Source: Microvirga zambiensis WSM3693
GTDB taxonomy: Bacteria; Pseudomonadota; Alphaproteobacteria; Rhizobiales; Beijerinckiaceae
DNA length: 64,000 bases
Assembly (NCBI RefSeq): GCF_016735695.1
Contig: NZ_JAERQD010000020.1
Coordinates: 54,558 to 118,557, forward strand
Reading direction: 5' to 3'
Part shown: positions 36,098 to 45,287 of the stretch, piece after piece
Layout of the letters: each line of letters opens with the position of its first letter
Numbering within the stretch: the stretch's first letter is position 1
The notes under the pieces: model-generated
Told to the model about the DNA's origin: nothing
What the model saw: the letters and a program-made list of their open reading frames with translations, nothing else
Database searches by the model: none
Made by a program: the position numbers and the translations under genes

Positions 36098-36903
36098 GCG
36101 GCCCTCCGTGCGAATAATTTGCTGAACAGGCTGCGCTGCTTCTGCACCTCGACCACGGTCTCGCCCGTCAGCTTGCGCACGGCGTCGAGATAGGCGCGGG
36201 CCGGCGCCGAATTCGGGCTGCCGAGCGTCACCGGAGCGCCGAGATTGGAGGAGCGCAGCACCTCGGTGCTTTCCGGGATGATGGCGAGAAGCGGGATGGA
36301 GAGAATGTCGAGCACGTCCTCCACCTTCAGGATCTCGCCGCGCTGCGCGCGCGCATTGTCGTAGCGCGTGAGCAGGAGATGCTTTTCAACCTGCTCGCCC
36401 TTCTCCGCCTTCTCGGTCTTGGAATCGAGCAGGCCGATGATGCGGTCGGAATCGCGGATGGAGGAGACTTCCGGGTTCGTGACGACGACGGCGACATCCG
36501 CATGGCGCATGGCGAGGGTGGCGCCGCGCTCGATGCCCGCCGGGCTGTCGCAGATCACCCAGTCGAACCTCTCGCGCAGGCTGTTGATGACGCGCTCGAC
36601 GCCCTCCTCCGTGAGGTTGTCCTTGTCGCGGGTCTGCGAGGCGGGGAGCAGGTGCAGGGTCTCGACGCGCTTGTCGCGGATCAGCGCCTGCTCGAGCTTC
36701 GCGTCGCCCTTCACGACGTTGATGAGATCGAACACCACGCGGCGCTCGGCGCCCATGATCAGATCGAGATTGCGCAGGCCGACGTCAAAATCGACCACGG
36801 CCACCTTTTTGCCTGTCTGCGCGAGCGCCGCGCCCAGGGCCGCCGTCGAGGTCGTCTTTCCGACGCCCCCTTTGCCCGACGTCACGACAAGAACTTTCGC
36901 CAT
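36094..36903 (-). CDS. minD: septum site-determining ATPase MinD
   Basis: A 269-residue MinD. The deviant Walker A motif GKGGVGKTT is at residues 10-18. [16 protein letters not shown] and CDSPAGIE follow. The C-terminus ends in a basic amphipathic membrane-targeting helix (FSKLFARR). ATG 36903 is chosen because the family starts [13 protein letters not shown]. The partner inhibitor gene minC, normally just upstream, is not found here. The 307 bases before minD contain no candidate, and the next gene is unrelated. Confidence 0.95.
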   Translation of the reverse strand: MAKVLVVTSGKGGVGKTTSTAALGAALAQTGKKVAVVDFDVGLRNLDLIMGAERRVVFDLINVVKGDAKLEQALIRDKRVETLHLLPASQTRDKDNLTEEGVERVINSLRERFDWVICDSPAGIERGATLAMRHADVAVVVTNPEVSSIRDSDRIIGLLDSKTEKAEKGEQVEKHLLLTRYDNARAQRGEILKVEDVLDILSIPLLAIIPESTEVLRSSNLGAPVTLGSPNSAPARAYLDAVRKLTGETVVEVQKQRSLFSKLFARRAA

Positions 36904-37210
36904 TCCTGGTCTCCTCACCCTAAAAATTTTCGTTGCGACGGCATTGCCGACGAATGGCTCCAGGGGCCGCAATCCAGGCTGGAATGCGGAGGGCCCCAAG
37001 GGCTGTCGCGGTCTGCTACGCTACGGGATAAGGCTCATTCGGCGCTCGATATGGTTACCGGCGAGTTAATAAATGGCGCCGGAGATCGATTTTTCGGCGG
37101 AAAACAAAGGTTTTTCGCGCATTCTTGTGCCATTCGCGGCGAATTAGGACAATATCCCTCAAATGGAAATGGACGCTGGATAGCGTCTTTTCGTTGCGTC
37201 AGGGCAAATC
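36904..37210. promoter_or_regulatory. 307-bp region upstream of minD
   Basis: No gene is convincing here. A short minus-strand frame of 75 codons runs through it, but it overlaps the end of the large periplasmic protein gene and has no good start. It is locally AT-rich at about 37050-37165 and presumably carries the minDE promoter. There is no trace of minC. Confidence 0.4.
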
Positions 37211-39388
37211 CTATTGGGCGGCAGCCCTCCAGCGGGAACTGAACCTGGATCCGATCTGCCACCGCTTCACCTCCGCTTCGGAAGTATCACACCGGAAGGT
37301 GACCGCGTCCCGCAGATAGGAGAACTCCGCATCGATGACAGCCCCGAGCAGGAAGCAGATCTCATCGCGCCGTCCGAGAGGCCGGTTCTGCAGCACGAAC
37401 TCGGCCCGGACGATGACGGCCTCCACCTTGCGCCTGTTCCAATCCGCATCACCGAAATCGGCAACGGAATAGGACTTTGTCTCGAGCTCCCAGCGGTCGC
37501 GCGTCAGTTGCTTGTACTCGCGCACGAGATTCGGGAAGAGTTCGGCCGCCTTTCCGAATACGCCGTCGCCGCGCTTGTCGCCGCTCGCCTTCACTTCTGC
37601 GATGAAGGCATCGACGATGCCGGAGACCTGATCCTGCGCCGCACGTGCGAAGGAGCGGTTGCGGGACTGCAGGTCGCGCTCGATGTTTTCGCGCTTGGCC
37701 GCCTCGTCCAGGGCACGCTGCTTCATGATGGCGGCTTCCTGCTGCAGCGCCTTGCGGGCCTCCTCCTCCTTCGCCATGACATTGGCCATCTGGGAGGCCT
37801 CGGCCTGGAGAACCGCCTTCACCTCCAGGGAATCCACCCACATTGGCGCCACGACATAATCGAGACGCTCGCGCTTCATGGCCTTGACGATCTCGGCCAG
37901 GTCCGTCGCCGAGGCATAGATCGCATTGCACTTCCGGGTCTGGAAGTCCGCGAAGGCATCGTCGAGCGATGTCCTGGTGAAGCTGATGTCGTCCGTCGAC
38001 ACGTTGAACACTGTGCCGGTCTTCTGCAGGACGGCGATCCGATGGGCCTCGGGATCGTCGGCGACGGTCTGGCAGATGCGGCCCTGGCTCGGATTGTTGA
38101 AGACGATACCGAAGCCGGAACTCTTGCCGTTGAGGATCTGCGCCTCGAGGGCCGCAGAACTCAGGACCTCATCCTGCAGTGCCCTGACGACCTCGGGGCC
38201 GGGAATCGATGCGAGGCGGCCGAAGGTGGTTTCGACCTTGCGGACCAGGGACGAGACATAGCCCGGCGCCTGCGACAGCAGTCCGATGCGCTGGAACACG
38301 ATGACGTCGTAGCCTTCCATGCCGTCGATCGGACAGGCGGCCTGCGCGATCCTCACGCCCTGGACATCCAGCTCCTGCCTTTGGATCTGCGCCATGGTCA
38401 GGCGCTCCAGATCCTTGATCCGCTCGACATTGCGATCCTGCGCGAAACAGATCGTCGGGTTCCTGTCCTTGAAGACGAGGTCTCCCTTCAGACTCTTGAC
38501 GATGCGTCCCGACGCATTGTTGTAGAGAAAGATCAGCTCCTCGTTATCGCCGTCGATGAGGAAGCGCGTGCGCTCGGTGATCCCGAGCTGGCGGGCCAGA
38601 GCCGTCTGCGGATCCTCGGATGTCTTCGGCGTATTCTTCTCGGTCCAGGCCAGCATCGCCGACCGATAATCATCCGTCAGGTTGTTTGCGGCGACGAGGC
38701 GCGAGAATTCGGTGTTCGCGCGGTTGAGAGCATTCAGGTTGCGCTCCTTGAGCGCCTTCGCGAACTGCTCGCCGAATTTGGTGAGATCGGCCGTATGCGG
38801 CGACAGGATGTTGCCGGCGACATAGGATTCGATGAAAGTGACATTCTTGCCCGCCTCGAGCGCCGCCTCCGAAATCCGGCGGTCGAGGGCTTGTTGCCGC
38901 TCGTCGGCGAGGCTCTTCATGAAGACGCCGAAGTTCGCATCGTTCTTGAAGAACGCCTCGAGACGCTTCTTGCCTTCGCGAGCGCTTTTCAGATTCTGCG
39001 TGTCGACCGCAGCCTTCGTCGCGACGGCGCTTTTGGCGATGTCCGCGAGATTGGCCGGGCTGCCGCCGGCAACGGCCCTGTCTTTCAGGTATTGCGAGAT
39101 ATCGTTCAGGAAATCCGCGATCTCCTGCATCTCCTTGGTTTGTCCCGAAGCACCTCCAGCTGCGGCCTCCGCCTCGGCCTGCTTGAAGCGGTTGTAGAAC
39201 TCGACCGGAACCCGCTGCCAATTCGCCGAGGCCGAGGTTTTACAGTAATGGTTGCCGTTGTCGGCGCGCGCGCAGGTGCGGAAGCCGTCGAGGGAGAATT
39301 CCTGCGCGACCGATGTCGAAAGGAAGCCTGCGAGGCTTCCTCCGACAAGAGCAGCCGTCGCCAGAAGGCGCGGAAGGCTCAGGCGCAT
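37211..39388 (-). CDS. unrecognised 725-residue periplasmic protein with binding-protein-like lobe and coiled coil
   Basis: A signal peptide (1-29, ending SVAQE) starts the protein. Residues 60-250 are predicted mostly helical. Residues 300-530 resemble a periplasmic solute-binding fold: KGDLVFKDRNPTICFAQD, then IAVLQKTGTVFN, KCNAIYASATDLAEIVKAM and LDYVVAPMWVDSLEV. A strongly charged coiled coil follows at 530-580, and then a C-terminal domain. Eight cysteines (39, 49, 314, 352, 439, 487, 678, 700) suggest disulfides. I do not recognise the family. The gene overlaps by 10 bases the end of the glycine-zipper gene upstream, so both are made together. Confidence 0.75.
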   Translation of the reverse strand: MRLSLPRLLATAALVGGSLAGFLSTSVAQEFSLDGFRTCARADNGNHYCKTSASANWQRVPVEFYNRFKQAEAEAAAGGASGQTKEMQEIADFLNDISQYLKDRAVAGGSPANLADIAKSAVATKAAVDTQNLKSAREGKKRLEAFFKNDANFGVFMKSLADERQQALDRRISEAALEAGKNVTFIESYVAGNILSPHTADLTKFGEQFAKALKERNLNALNRANTEFSRLVAANNLTDDYRSAMLAWTEKNTPKTSEDPQTALARQLGITERTRFLIDGDNEELIFLYNNASGRIVKSLKGDLVFKDRNPTICFAQDRNVERIKDLERLTMAQIQRQELDVQGVRIAQAACPIDGMEGYDVIVFQRIGLLSQAPGYVSSLVRKVETTFGRLASIPGPEVVRALQDEVLSSAALEAQILNGKSSGFGIVFNNPSQGRICQTVADDPEAHRIAVLQKTGTVFNVSTDDISFTRTSLDDAFADFQTRKCNAIYASATDLAEIVKAMKRERLDYVVAPMWVDSLEVKAVLQAEASQMANVMAKEEEARKALQQEAAIMKQRALDEAAKRENIERDLQSRNRSFARAAQDQVSGIVDAFIAEVKASGDKRGDGVFGKAAELFPNLVREYKQLTRDRWELETKSYSVADFGDADWNRRKVEAVIVRAEFVLQNRPLGRRDEICFLLGAVIDAEFSYLRDAVTFRCDTSEAEVKRWQIGSRFSSRWRAAAQ

Positions 39389-39804
39389 TCGGTCCGTTCC
39401 TCGGTTGAGGGCTTGCCCTGGAAGGTGATTGTCTCCTGGATCGTGCGGCAGGTCTTGCCGTCGGGCATCTTGTCGACCTTGGCGACCTTGATCGACCCCG
39501 TGGCCTCCTTGCTCTTCCAGCTCGTGGTCGAGCCGGCGGGCTTGCGAACGGCCGTGCTCACCGCCTGCTGGCGCTGTGCCTTCGATTGGGCGTCCATGTT
39601 GGGCAGGATATGGCCGAGCACTGCGCCGACGAGAGCTCCAGCAACGATTCCTCCGGCGTTACCCCTCCCGACCGCAGCTCCGACAGCAGCCCCGCCGGCG
39701 CCGCCCAGGAGGGCTCCGAACGGGTTTTGCTGGGCCTGAACGGGAGCAGCCGTGCCGAGGACGAGAGAGAGTACGACGACAAACGCGGTTATGACTTTAT
39801 GCAT
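39379..39804 (-). CDS. exported glycine-zipper (17 kDa surface-antigen-like) protein
   Basis: A 141-residue protein with a signal peptide (1-23, ending VQAQ) and a glycine-zipper 2TM segment (GALLGGAGGAAVGAAVGRG, then AGGIVAGALVGAVLG) as in the Rickettsia 17 kDa antigen family. These proteins insert in the outer membrane. The C-terminal 60 residues hold two cysteines (KTCRTI and the final TECA) that could form a disulfide. ATG 39804 fits the signal peptide. Its stop overlaps the start of the 725-residue protein, suggesting a paired function at the envelope. Confidence 0.8.
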   Translation of the reverse strand: MHKVITAFVVVLSLVLGTAAPVQAQQNPFGALLGGAGGAAVGAAVGRGNAGGIVAGALVGAVLGHILPNMDAQSKAQRQQAVSTAVRKPAGSTTSWKSKEATGSIKVAKVDKMPDGKTCRTIQETITFQGKPSTEERTECA

Positions 39805-40014
39805 TGTGGCCCCTATTAGTTTCTTATGTCCTGATGAAAATCCTACATCCCGCCACGAAGTTGACACAATAGGGAAAACCCGAGGTTGTATCATTTTCTC
39901 TGCAAACCCGCCGTGCCGATTTGCATAAACCAGACACCCAGCCTCCCAACGCGCCCCTCCATTGACCTTACGACAGCTCCCCCTAGCCTTGATTCAGGTC
40001 ATGGAGGTCCTCCT

Positions 40015-40989
40015 ATGCGGCACGGATGGCGGCTTCTTATCCTGGCGACATTGTCGCTCGTCGGCGCTCACGCTCCGGCTCTTGCCCAGCAAGGCACGAC
40101 CGTTCGGGTCGGGCATTTTCCCAACATCACCCATGTGCAGGCTCTCGTCGCGCGCGGCTTCGAGCGGCAGGGGCGCAGCTGGTTCGGGGAACGGCTCGGA
40201 CCGGGCGTAAAGATCGAATGGTACGCCTACAATGCCGGTCCGAGCGCCATGGAAGCGATCTTCGCCAATTCGCTCGACCTCACCTATGTCGGCCCCAATC
40301 CCGCGCTCAATGCCTATGCGCGCTCGCGCGGCGCGGAGGTGCGCGTCGTCGCCGGTGCGGTGAACGGCGGCTCTGCTTTGGTGGTCCAGGGCGATTCAAC
40401 CCTGTCGAAGCCGGCCGATTTCAGGGGCAAGCGCATCGCCACGCCGCAATTCGGCAACACGCAGGATGTGGCGGCAAGAGCCTGGCTCGTGGCCGGCGGG
40501 TTGCGGATCACCCAGACCGGCGGCGATGCGCAGGTGGTGCCGACCAGCAATCCAGACCAGCTCTCCCTGTTCCAGAGCAAGCAGCTCGATGCGGTCTGGA
40601 CCGTGGAGCCATGGGTCTCGCGCCTTGAATCGGAATCCGGCGGCAAGATCCTGGTCGAGGAGAAGGAGGCGATCACGACGATCCTGGTGTCCAGCGCCGG
40701 TTTCCTCGCCAAGAACCGGGACCTCGCCAAGCGTTTCGTCGCCGCCCATCGCGAGCTGACGGAGTGGATCCGGAAGAACCCGGACGAAGCGCAGAAGCTC
40801 GCCCGCGACGAGCTGCAGGCCGCCTTCCGCCTCGACATGTCGCCGGAACTGGTGGCGCGCGCCTGGAGCCGCATGGTCATCACGCCTGATACGACGCGGG
40901 AGGCTTTTCAATCTTTCGTGACCAGCGCGCAGCAGGTCGGCTTTTTGCGCGATACGCCGGACCTGTCCAATTTGATCGAGGCGCCTTGA
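40015..40989 (+). CDS. ABC transporter substrate-binding protein (sulfonate/nitrate/taurine type)
   Basis: A 324-residue periplasmic binding protein with a signal peptide (1-24, ending LAQQ). The NMT1/SsuA-like core is clear: VRVGHFPNITHVQALV, FANSLDLTYVGPNPALNAY, and FRGKRIATPQFGNTQDVAAR. GGAGGT lies 8 bases before the ATG. Its stop overlaps the ATG of the ATPase gene by one base, forming a three-gene operon. The family binds alkanesulfonates, taurine, nitrate or thiamine precursors, so the exact ligand is not decided by sequence. Confidence 0.9.
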   Translation: MRHGWRLLILATLSLVGAHAPALAQQGTTVRVGHFPNITHVQALVARGFERQGRSWFGERLGPGVKIEWYAYNAGPSAMEAIFANSLDLTYVGPNPALNAYARSRGAEVRVVAGAVNGGSALVVQGDSTLSKPADFRGKRIATPQFGNTQDVAARAWLVAGGLRITQTGGDAQVVPTSNPDQLSLFQSKQLDAVWTVEPWVSRLESESGGKILVEEKEAITTILVSSAGFLAKNRDLAKRFVAAHRELTEWIRKNPDEAQKLARDELQAAFRLDMSPELVARAWSRMVITPDTTREAFQSFVTSAQQVGFLRDTPDLSNLIEAP

Positions 40990-41795
40990 TGGAGGCAGCG
41001 CGTCCCGATTTCGTCGCCGATGCCTCCGCCAAGCTCCTCGTCGATGGGGTGTCCAAATGGTTCACCCCCTCGCGGACGCAGGTCCATGCTCTCGACAACG
41101 TGTCCCTCGCCATCGAAGAGGGCGAATTCGTCTGTCTTCTAGGGCCGAGCGGGTGCGGGAAATCCACCCTCCTCGACATCATGGCAGGCCTGACCATGCC
41201 GGATTCCGGCCGGGTGCTCACCGACGGCAAGCTCGTGGAGAGACCCGGACGGGAGCGGCTCGTCATGTTCCAGGAATCGGCGCTGTTTCCGTGGCTCGAT
41301 GCCTTCGGCAACGTGATGTTCGGGCTCAGGTTGCGGCCGGACCTGAGGAATGCCGAGCGCAAGGAGATCGCCAACCATTTCCTCAAGCTCGTGGGGCTGG
41401 CAAAGTTCAAGCATGCCTATGTGCATGAGCTCTCCGGCGGCATGAAGCAGCGCGTCGCGCTGGCGCGTGCGCTCGCACCGGATCCGCAGGTTCTGCTGAT
41501 GGACGAGCCCTTCGCCGCGCTCGATGCGCTCACCCGCGATCAGCTCTACGACGACATCCAGCAGATCTGGATGGAGAGCCGCAAGACCATCGTCTTCGTC
41601 ACGCATAACGTGCGCGAGGCCGTGTGCCTCGGCGATCGCGTCGTGCTGATGTCGCCCTCGCCGGGGCGCATCGCGCAGATCTTCGACATTCCCCTCTCCC
41701 GCCCGCGCGACATCAACAGCCCGGAGCTTGCCGGCTATGCGTCGCAGATCGCCGCGGCGCTGAAGGGCAATATGAGGAAGGCGGTTTCCGAATGA
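40989..41795 (+). CDS. ABC transporter ATP-binding protein (sulfonate/nitrate type)
   Basis: A 268-residue ABC ATPase with Walker A GPSGCGKST, Q-loop MFQESALFPWLDAFGNV, signature LSGGMKQR, Walker B VLLMDEPFAALD and H-loop VTHNVREAV, all characteristic of the SsuB/TauB/NrtD group. ATG 40989 overlaps the binding-protein stop and the stop overlaps the permease start (ATGA). This indicates tightly coupled expression. Confidence 0.93.
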   Translation: MEAARPDFVADASAKLLVDGVSKWFTPSRTQVHALDNVSLAIEEGEFVCLLGPSGCGKSTLLDIMAGLTMPDSGRVLTDGKLVERPGRERLVMFQESALFPWLDAFGNVMFGLRLRPDLRNAERKEIANHFLKLVGLAKFKHAYVHELSGGMKQRVALARALAPDPQVLLMDEPFAALDALTRDQLYDDIQQIWMESRKTIVFVTHNVREAVCLGDRVVLMSPSPGRIAQIFDIPLSRPRDINSPELAGYASQIAAALKGNMRKAVSE

Positions 41796-42565
41796 AGCGC
41801 ATCGCCGTCGCCCTCTTCTTCTTCGCCGTATTGATCACCCTGTGGGAACTCGCGGTGCGCAGCGGCCGCTGGTCCGTGGTGCTGCTGCCCTCCCCCATCT
41901 TCGTTGCGGAATATATCTGGGCCGCTTTGCTCGACGGCACGCTGATCGAGTCGACCTGGGTCACCCTCAAGCGGCTGCTGATCGGCTATATCGCCGGCGT
42001 CATCATCGGCCTTCCGCTCGGCCTTTTGACCAGCACGTCGCAGGTGTTCGAGGACACGATCGGCGCGCTGGCACTCGGCTTCCAGACCCTGCCGAGCGTG
42101 TGCTGGGTGCCCCTCGCGCTGATCTGGTTCGGCCAGACCGAGGGCGCGATGCTCTTCGTCGTCATCATGGGCACGGTGTGGTCGGTGATCATCGCCACCG
42201 ACCACGGTGCGCGCAACATTCCGCCGATCTATGCCCGCGCGGCACGCACCATGGGCTCGGAAGGCTTTCACAAATGGACGCGCGTAATCCTGCCGGCATC
42301 GCTGCCCTTCCTGGTCAGCGGCATGAAGCAGGGCTGGGCCTTCGCCTGGCGCTCGCTCATGGCGGCGGAGATCTACGTGACGATCCTCACCGGCTTCGGC
42401 CTTGGCCACCTGCTGCATTACGGGCGCGAGCTGAACGCCATGGATCAGGTGATCGGCATCATGATCGTGATCGTCGTGATCGGCCTTCTCGTCGACCGCC
42501 TGCTCTTCTCGCCCTGGGAGCGCATCCTGCACCGGCGCTGGGGAACGAACGTGAAGGAGGCCTAA
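41792..42565 (+). CDS. ABC transporter permease (sulfonate/nitrate type)
   Basis: A 257-residue inner-membrane permease of the SsuC/TauC/NrtB type with six hydrophobic helices. The cytoplasmic EAA-like loop is at about 145-170 (YARAARTMGSEGFHKWTRVILPA), followed by GMKQGWAFAWRSLMAAE. It completes the three-gene transporter. Nothing else nearby specifies the substrate, although sulfatases and a TauE-like permease in the window would fit a sulfur source. Confidence 0.92.
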   Translation: MKRIAVALFFFAVLITLWELAVRSGRWSVVLLPSPIFVAEYIWAALLDGTLIESTWVTLKRLLIGYIAGVIIGLPLGLLTSTSQVFEDTIGALALGFQTLPSVCWVPLALIWFGQTEGAMLFVVIMGTVWSVIIATDHGARNIPPIYARAARTMGSEGFHKWTRVILPASLPFLVSGMKQGWAFAWRSLMAAEIYVTILTGFGLGHLLHYGRELNAMDQVIGIMIVIVVIGLLVDRLLFSPWERILHRRWGTNVKEA

Positions 42566-42703
42566 AGCATCTGACTCAGAAGTGGAATCCATTTTCGGGA
42601 TCAATTCTCGCGTATCGTTGAGCGTTAGAGGCTCATTAAAGGCGCCGAAGCAGACGATTACGTGATAATCTGCGCCTTACGATCGCAAGTGATGGAGGTT
42701 GAG

Positions 42704-42895
42704 ATGCGCAGAATCATCGCCCGTCTTGCCCCGCTGCCTCTCGCCGTGTCGACCGCGCTGGCTCAAAGCACTCCGCCTGCGCAAAGCCTCCCGACAGGCG
42801 CCGACGACAGCGCGGTCCTCTTGTGGATCGCCGCCTTCTCAGCCTTGGCGGTGCTCGCCTTCTGGTATGTCGCCAGGAGCCGGCACCACCCGTAA
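42704..42895 (+). CDS. small exported/membrane peptide, 63 aa
   Basis: Starts at ATG 42704 with GGAGG seven bases upstream. A short signal-like N-terminus (RRIIARLAPLPLAVSTALAQ) is followed by a Pro/Ser/Asp stretch, one transmembrane helix (about 38-56) and a basic RSRHHP tail. The outline is reminiscent of small envelope proteins of unknown function in this order. It is 138 bases after the ABC operon, across a dispersed repeat remnant, and converges with the hemerythrin-like gene. Confidence 0.55.
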   Translation: MRRIIARLAPLPLAVSTALAQSTPPAQSLPTGADDSAVLLWIAAFSALAVLAFWYVARSRHHP

Positions 42896-42903
42896 GCGGA
42901 AAA

Positions 42904-43902
42904 TTATTGTCTGTCCTGCTTAGGCTGGGCCAATCCGGGTTCGCTTGTCTGAGCGCTTGCGGGCGCGACGGGACTGCCCGATGGCAGCGTGCCGCCGGGC
43001 TGCAGCGGTGTCGCGATGCCTGACGGTGCACGCGGCGGATGAGCCGAGGAGAACCAGGTGTCGTCGGAGGGGCTGCCGCCGACGGCTGACGTCGAGAGGC
43101 CTGCTCCATGGAGCAGAGCGTCATCTTCCGGGTCGTAATGCTGCTCATGCGGGGCTGCGGCAGGTCCCGGAGCCGGCCTCGGCCTGGCTTCCCCCTTGCC
43201 GGTCGTCCGATAGTTTCGCCCATGGGCGGAGAGGCGGCGGTCGAAATCCTCATCCGGGAACGGATAGCGCGTTTCGGGATGCCAGGGCGCTCCCGGCGAC
43301 GGCCGGCGATAGTGCGGGCGGGGACGCCTCGACCGGGTGGCGCTCCACAAAAGCGCCCCCGCGCCGATGGCGGCAAGGCCTGCGACGATCCCGAAGACGG
43401 TTCCTGTCGGAAGGCCGTAGCGGCTCGGCATTGCGGATTGGGGCATATGCCAGCGCTCGGCCTCATAAGCAGCGATGCGCTCGTGCTCGTAGCGGCGCCA
43501 CAGAACCTTGAGCTCGTTAGGCGAGAAGGCGCTGCGGGCGACGATCATCACGCCGTTTTCTTCGAGGGTGAAGGCATGCCGGATGGAGCCGGTCAGATCC
43601 TTGAAATCCGCCGCCCAATCGTGGCTGTCCTTGCTGGGATGAGCCGCGAGCCTGTCGAGCTCGCGCAGGATCTCGTCCTGCCTGCCTTCGAGATCGGCAA
43701 CAAAGGAGGCCATCCGCTCGTGCTCGGCGAGAGCGGGATAGATCACTCGCTGCTGCGCGGCGATGTGCCGTTCCAGCTCGTCCTGCAGATCGGCAAAAAG
43801 CTCGGCGCGGCTGTTCGGGCCGGTGCCCGTGGCACGCAGCACCTCGCGGCAGAGCTCCTCGATGTTCCCGTGGTCCGCCACCACCATCTGCCACAATTCC
43901 AT
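42904..43902 (-). CDS. hemerythrin-like (HHE) protein with single membrane helix and proline-rich tail
   Basis: A 332-residue protein. Residues 1-135 resemble a hemerythrin HHE four-helix bundle (ADHGNIEELC, ELERHIAAQQRVIYPAL, SIRHAFTLEENGVM). His11, His46, His88, His109 and Glu113/114 are present, but the usual HxxxE after the second helix reads HIAAQ (Gln50). A transmembrane helix at about 168-186 is followed by a Pro/Ser/Gly-rich disordered tail of about 145 residues. GAGGAGG before ATG 43902 fixes the start, rejecting an 82-residue longer version. The role may be O2, NO or iron sensing at the membrane. Confidence 0.72.
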   Translation of the reverse strand: MELWQMVVADHGNIEELCREVLRATGTGPNSRAELFADLQDELERHIAAQQRVIYPALAEHERMASFVADLEGRQDEILRELDRLAAHPSKDSHDWAADFKDLTGSIRHAFTLEENGVMIVARSAFSPNELKVLWRRYEHERIAAYEAERWHMPQSAMPSRYGLPTGTVFGIVAGLAAIGAGALLWSATRSRRPRPHYRRPSPGAPWHPETRYPFPDEDFDRRLSAHGRNYRTTGKGEARPRPAPGPAAAPHEQHYDPEDDALLHGAGLSTSAVGGSPSDDTWFSSAHPPRAPSGIATPLQPGGTLPSGSPVAPASAQTSEPGLAQPKQDRQ

Positions 43903-44095
43903 GGGGATCCTCCTCATGCAGAGCCGATAAGCATGAACGGCTGGAACCGACCGCTGTTCCGCCGGCGAGATCCCTCTCGCAAGATCCCTCTCGAAAGGAT
44001 GTGACAAGGATCGTCCCGACTTGCTATGGACGGGTATGAGGTTCGACCCGGCATGCGCGAGACGCGTGCCAAGTCTTCCAAGGCGCGAGTGACCG

Positions 44096-45094
44096 ATGAC
44101 CACGCAAAATCCGCAACCACCTGAGACCGCTGCGCCGCAGCTGCCCACCTACGAGGATGTCGTCGCCGCGGCCGGGCGCATCGACGGCATTGCGCACCGC
44201 ACGCCGGTGCTCACCTCCCGCACCGCCGATAAGCGCACGGGCGGCACCCTGTTCTTCAAGGCCGAGAACCTTCAGCGCGGCGGCGCCTTCAAGTTCCGCG
44301 GCGCCTACAATGCCATTGCCCGGCTCTCCCCCGAGGCGAAGCGGCTCGGCGTCGTGGCCTTCTCCTCCGGCAACCACGCCCAGGCCATCGCCTATGCAGG
44401 ACGGCTGCAGCAGGTCCCGACCGTCATCATCATGCCCGAGGACGCGCCCGCGATGAAGGTTGCGGCGACGAAGGGCTATGGCGGCGAAGTGGTGCTCTAC
44501 GACCGCTACAAGGAGGACCGCGAGGCCATCGGGCGCAAGCTGTCCCAGGAGCGCGGGCTCACCCTCATCCCGCCCTACGACCACGAGGACATCATTGCCG
44601 GCCAGGGCACCGCCGCCAAGGAGCTGATCGAGGAGGTCGGCCCACTCGACATGCTGCTCGTCTGCGTCGGCGGCGGCGGGCTGCTCGCGGGCTCGGCACT
44701 CGCCTCCAAGGCGCTCTCGCCCGATTGCCGCATCTACGGCGTCGAGCCGGAAGCCGGCAACGATGCGCAGCAATCCTTCCGCAGCGGCTCCATCGTGAGG
44801 ATCCCCGTTCCCGCCACCATCGCGGACGGAGCGCAGACGACCTATGTGGGCAACAAGACCTTTCCCATCATGCGCGCGCTCGTCGACGACATTCTCACCG
44901 TGTCCGATGCGCAGCTCGTCGACACCATGCGCTTCTTCGTCGAGCGCATGAAGATCGTGGTGGAACCCACCGGCTGCCTCGCGGCTGCGGCCGCCCTCCA
45001 CGGTATCCTTCCCTGCAAGGACAAGCGCGTCGGCATCATCGTCAGCGGCGGCAACGTGGATCCGCGCGCGCTGGCCGGGTTTTTGGCGGGGTAG
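44096..45094 (+). CDS. threonine/serine dehydratase-type PLP enzyme
   Basis: A 332-residue fold-type II PLP enzyme. The PLP lysine is Lys66 in GGAFKFRG. SSGNHAQAIAYA and the phosphate-binding CVGGGGLLAG loop are present. There is no C-terminal ACT regulatory domain, so it is the catabolic type: threonine deaminase (TdcB-like), serine racemase or hydroxyaspartate ammonia-lyase. These cannot be told apart by sequence here. It starts 193 bases from the divergent hemerythrin-like gene. A repeat pair follows its stop. Confidence 0.88.
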   Translation: MTTQNPQPPETAAPQLPTYEDVVAAAGRIDGIAHRTPVLTSRTADKRTGGTLFFKAENLQRGGAFKFRGAYNAIARLSPEAKRLGVVAFSSGNHAQAIAYAGRLQQVPTVIIMPEDAPAMKVAATKGYGGEVVLYDRYKEDREAIGRKLSQERGLTLIPPYDHEDIIAGQGTAAKELIEEVGPLDMLLVCVGGGGLLAGSALASKALSPDCRIYGVEPEAGNDAQQSFRSGSIVRIPVPATIADGAQTTYVGNKTFPIMRALVDDILTVSDAQLVDTMRFFVERMKIVVEPTGCLAAAAALHGILPCKDKRVGIIVSGGNVDPRALAGFLAG

Positions 45095-45121
45095 CAGCGT
45101 CCTCGTCGCGATTGCCACGTG

Positions 45122-45282
45122 ACACGCTCCCCCCTCCCGGGTGGGAGAGGGGCAGGGGTGAGGGCGGGGCTAAACCAGTCAGGCGCCGTCACCTCCGCTG
45201 CTGCCTGTCATCGACTGCGTTTCATCGGGCACTGGCCTTCCCTCACCCCAACCCTCTCCCAAACGGGAGAGGGAGAAGCGCT
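45122..45282. repeat. paired inverted intergenic repeat (CTCTCCC..GGGAGAG type)
   Basis: Two copies of a short Hyphomicrobiales-type repeat face each other: a GGGTGGGAGAGGGGCAGGGG unit near 45138 and a CCCTCACCCCAACCCTCTCCC unit near 45240. They flank about 60 bases of unique sequence between convergent genes. The downstream copy contains its own hairpin (CTCTCCCAAACGGGAGAG). Confidence 0.7.
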
Positions 45283-45287
45283 TTGGT

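Noticed and set aside
37035..37262. 75-codon minus-strand frame upstream of minD, considered as a minC remnant
   Set aside because: It overlaps the end of the neighbouring gene and shows no MinC features such as the C-terminal beta-helix repeats.
37214..39739. 841-codon open frame antisense to the 725-residue protein gene
   Set aside because: No start signal, no domain, and low-complexity Arg/Leu/Asp composition. The minus-strand gene has a signal peptide and coherent coding.
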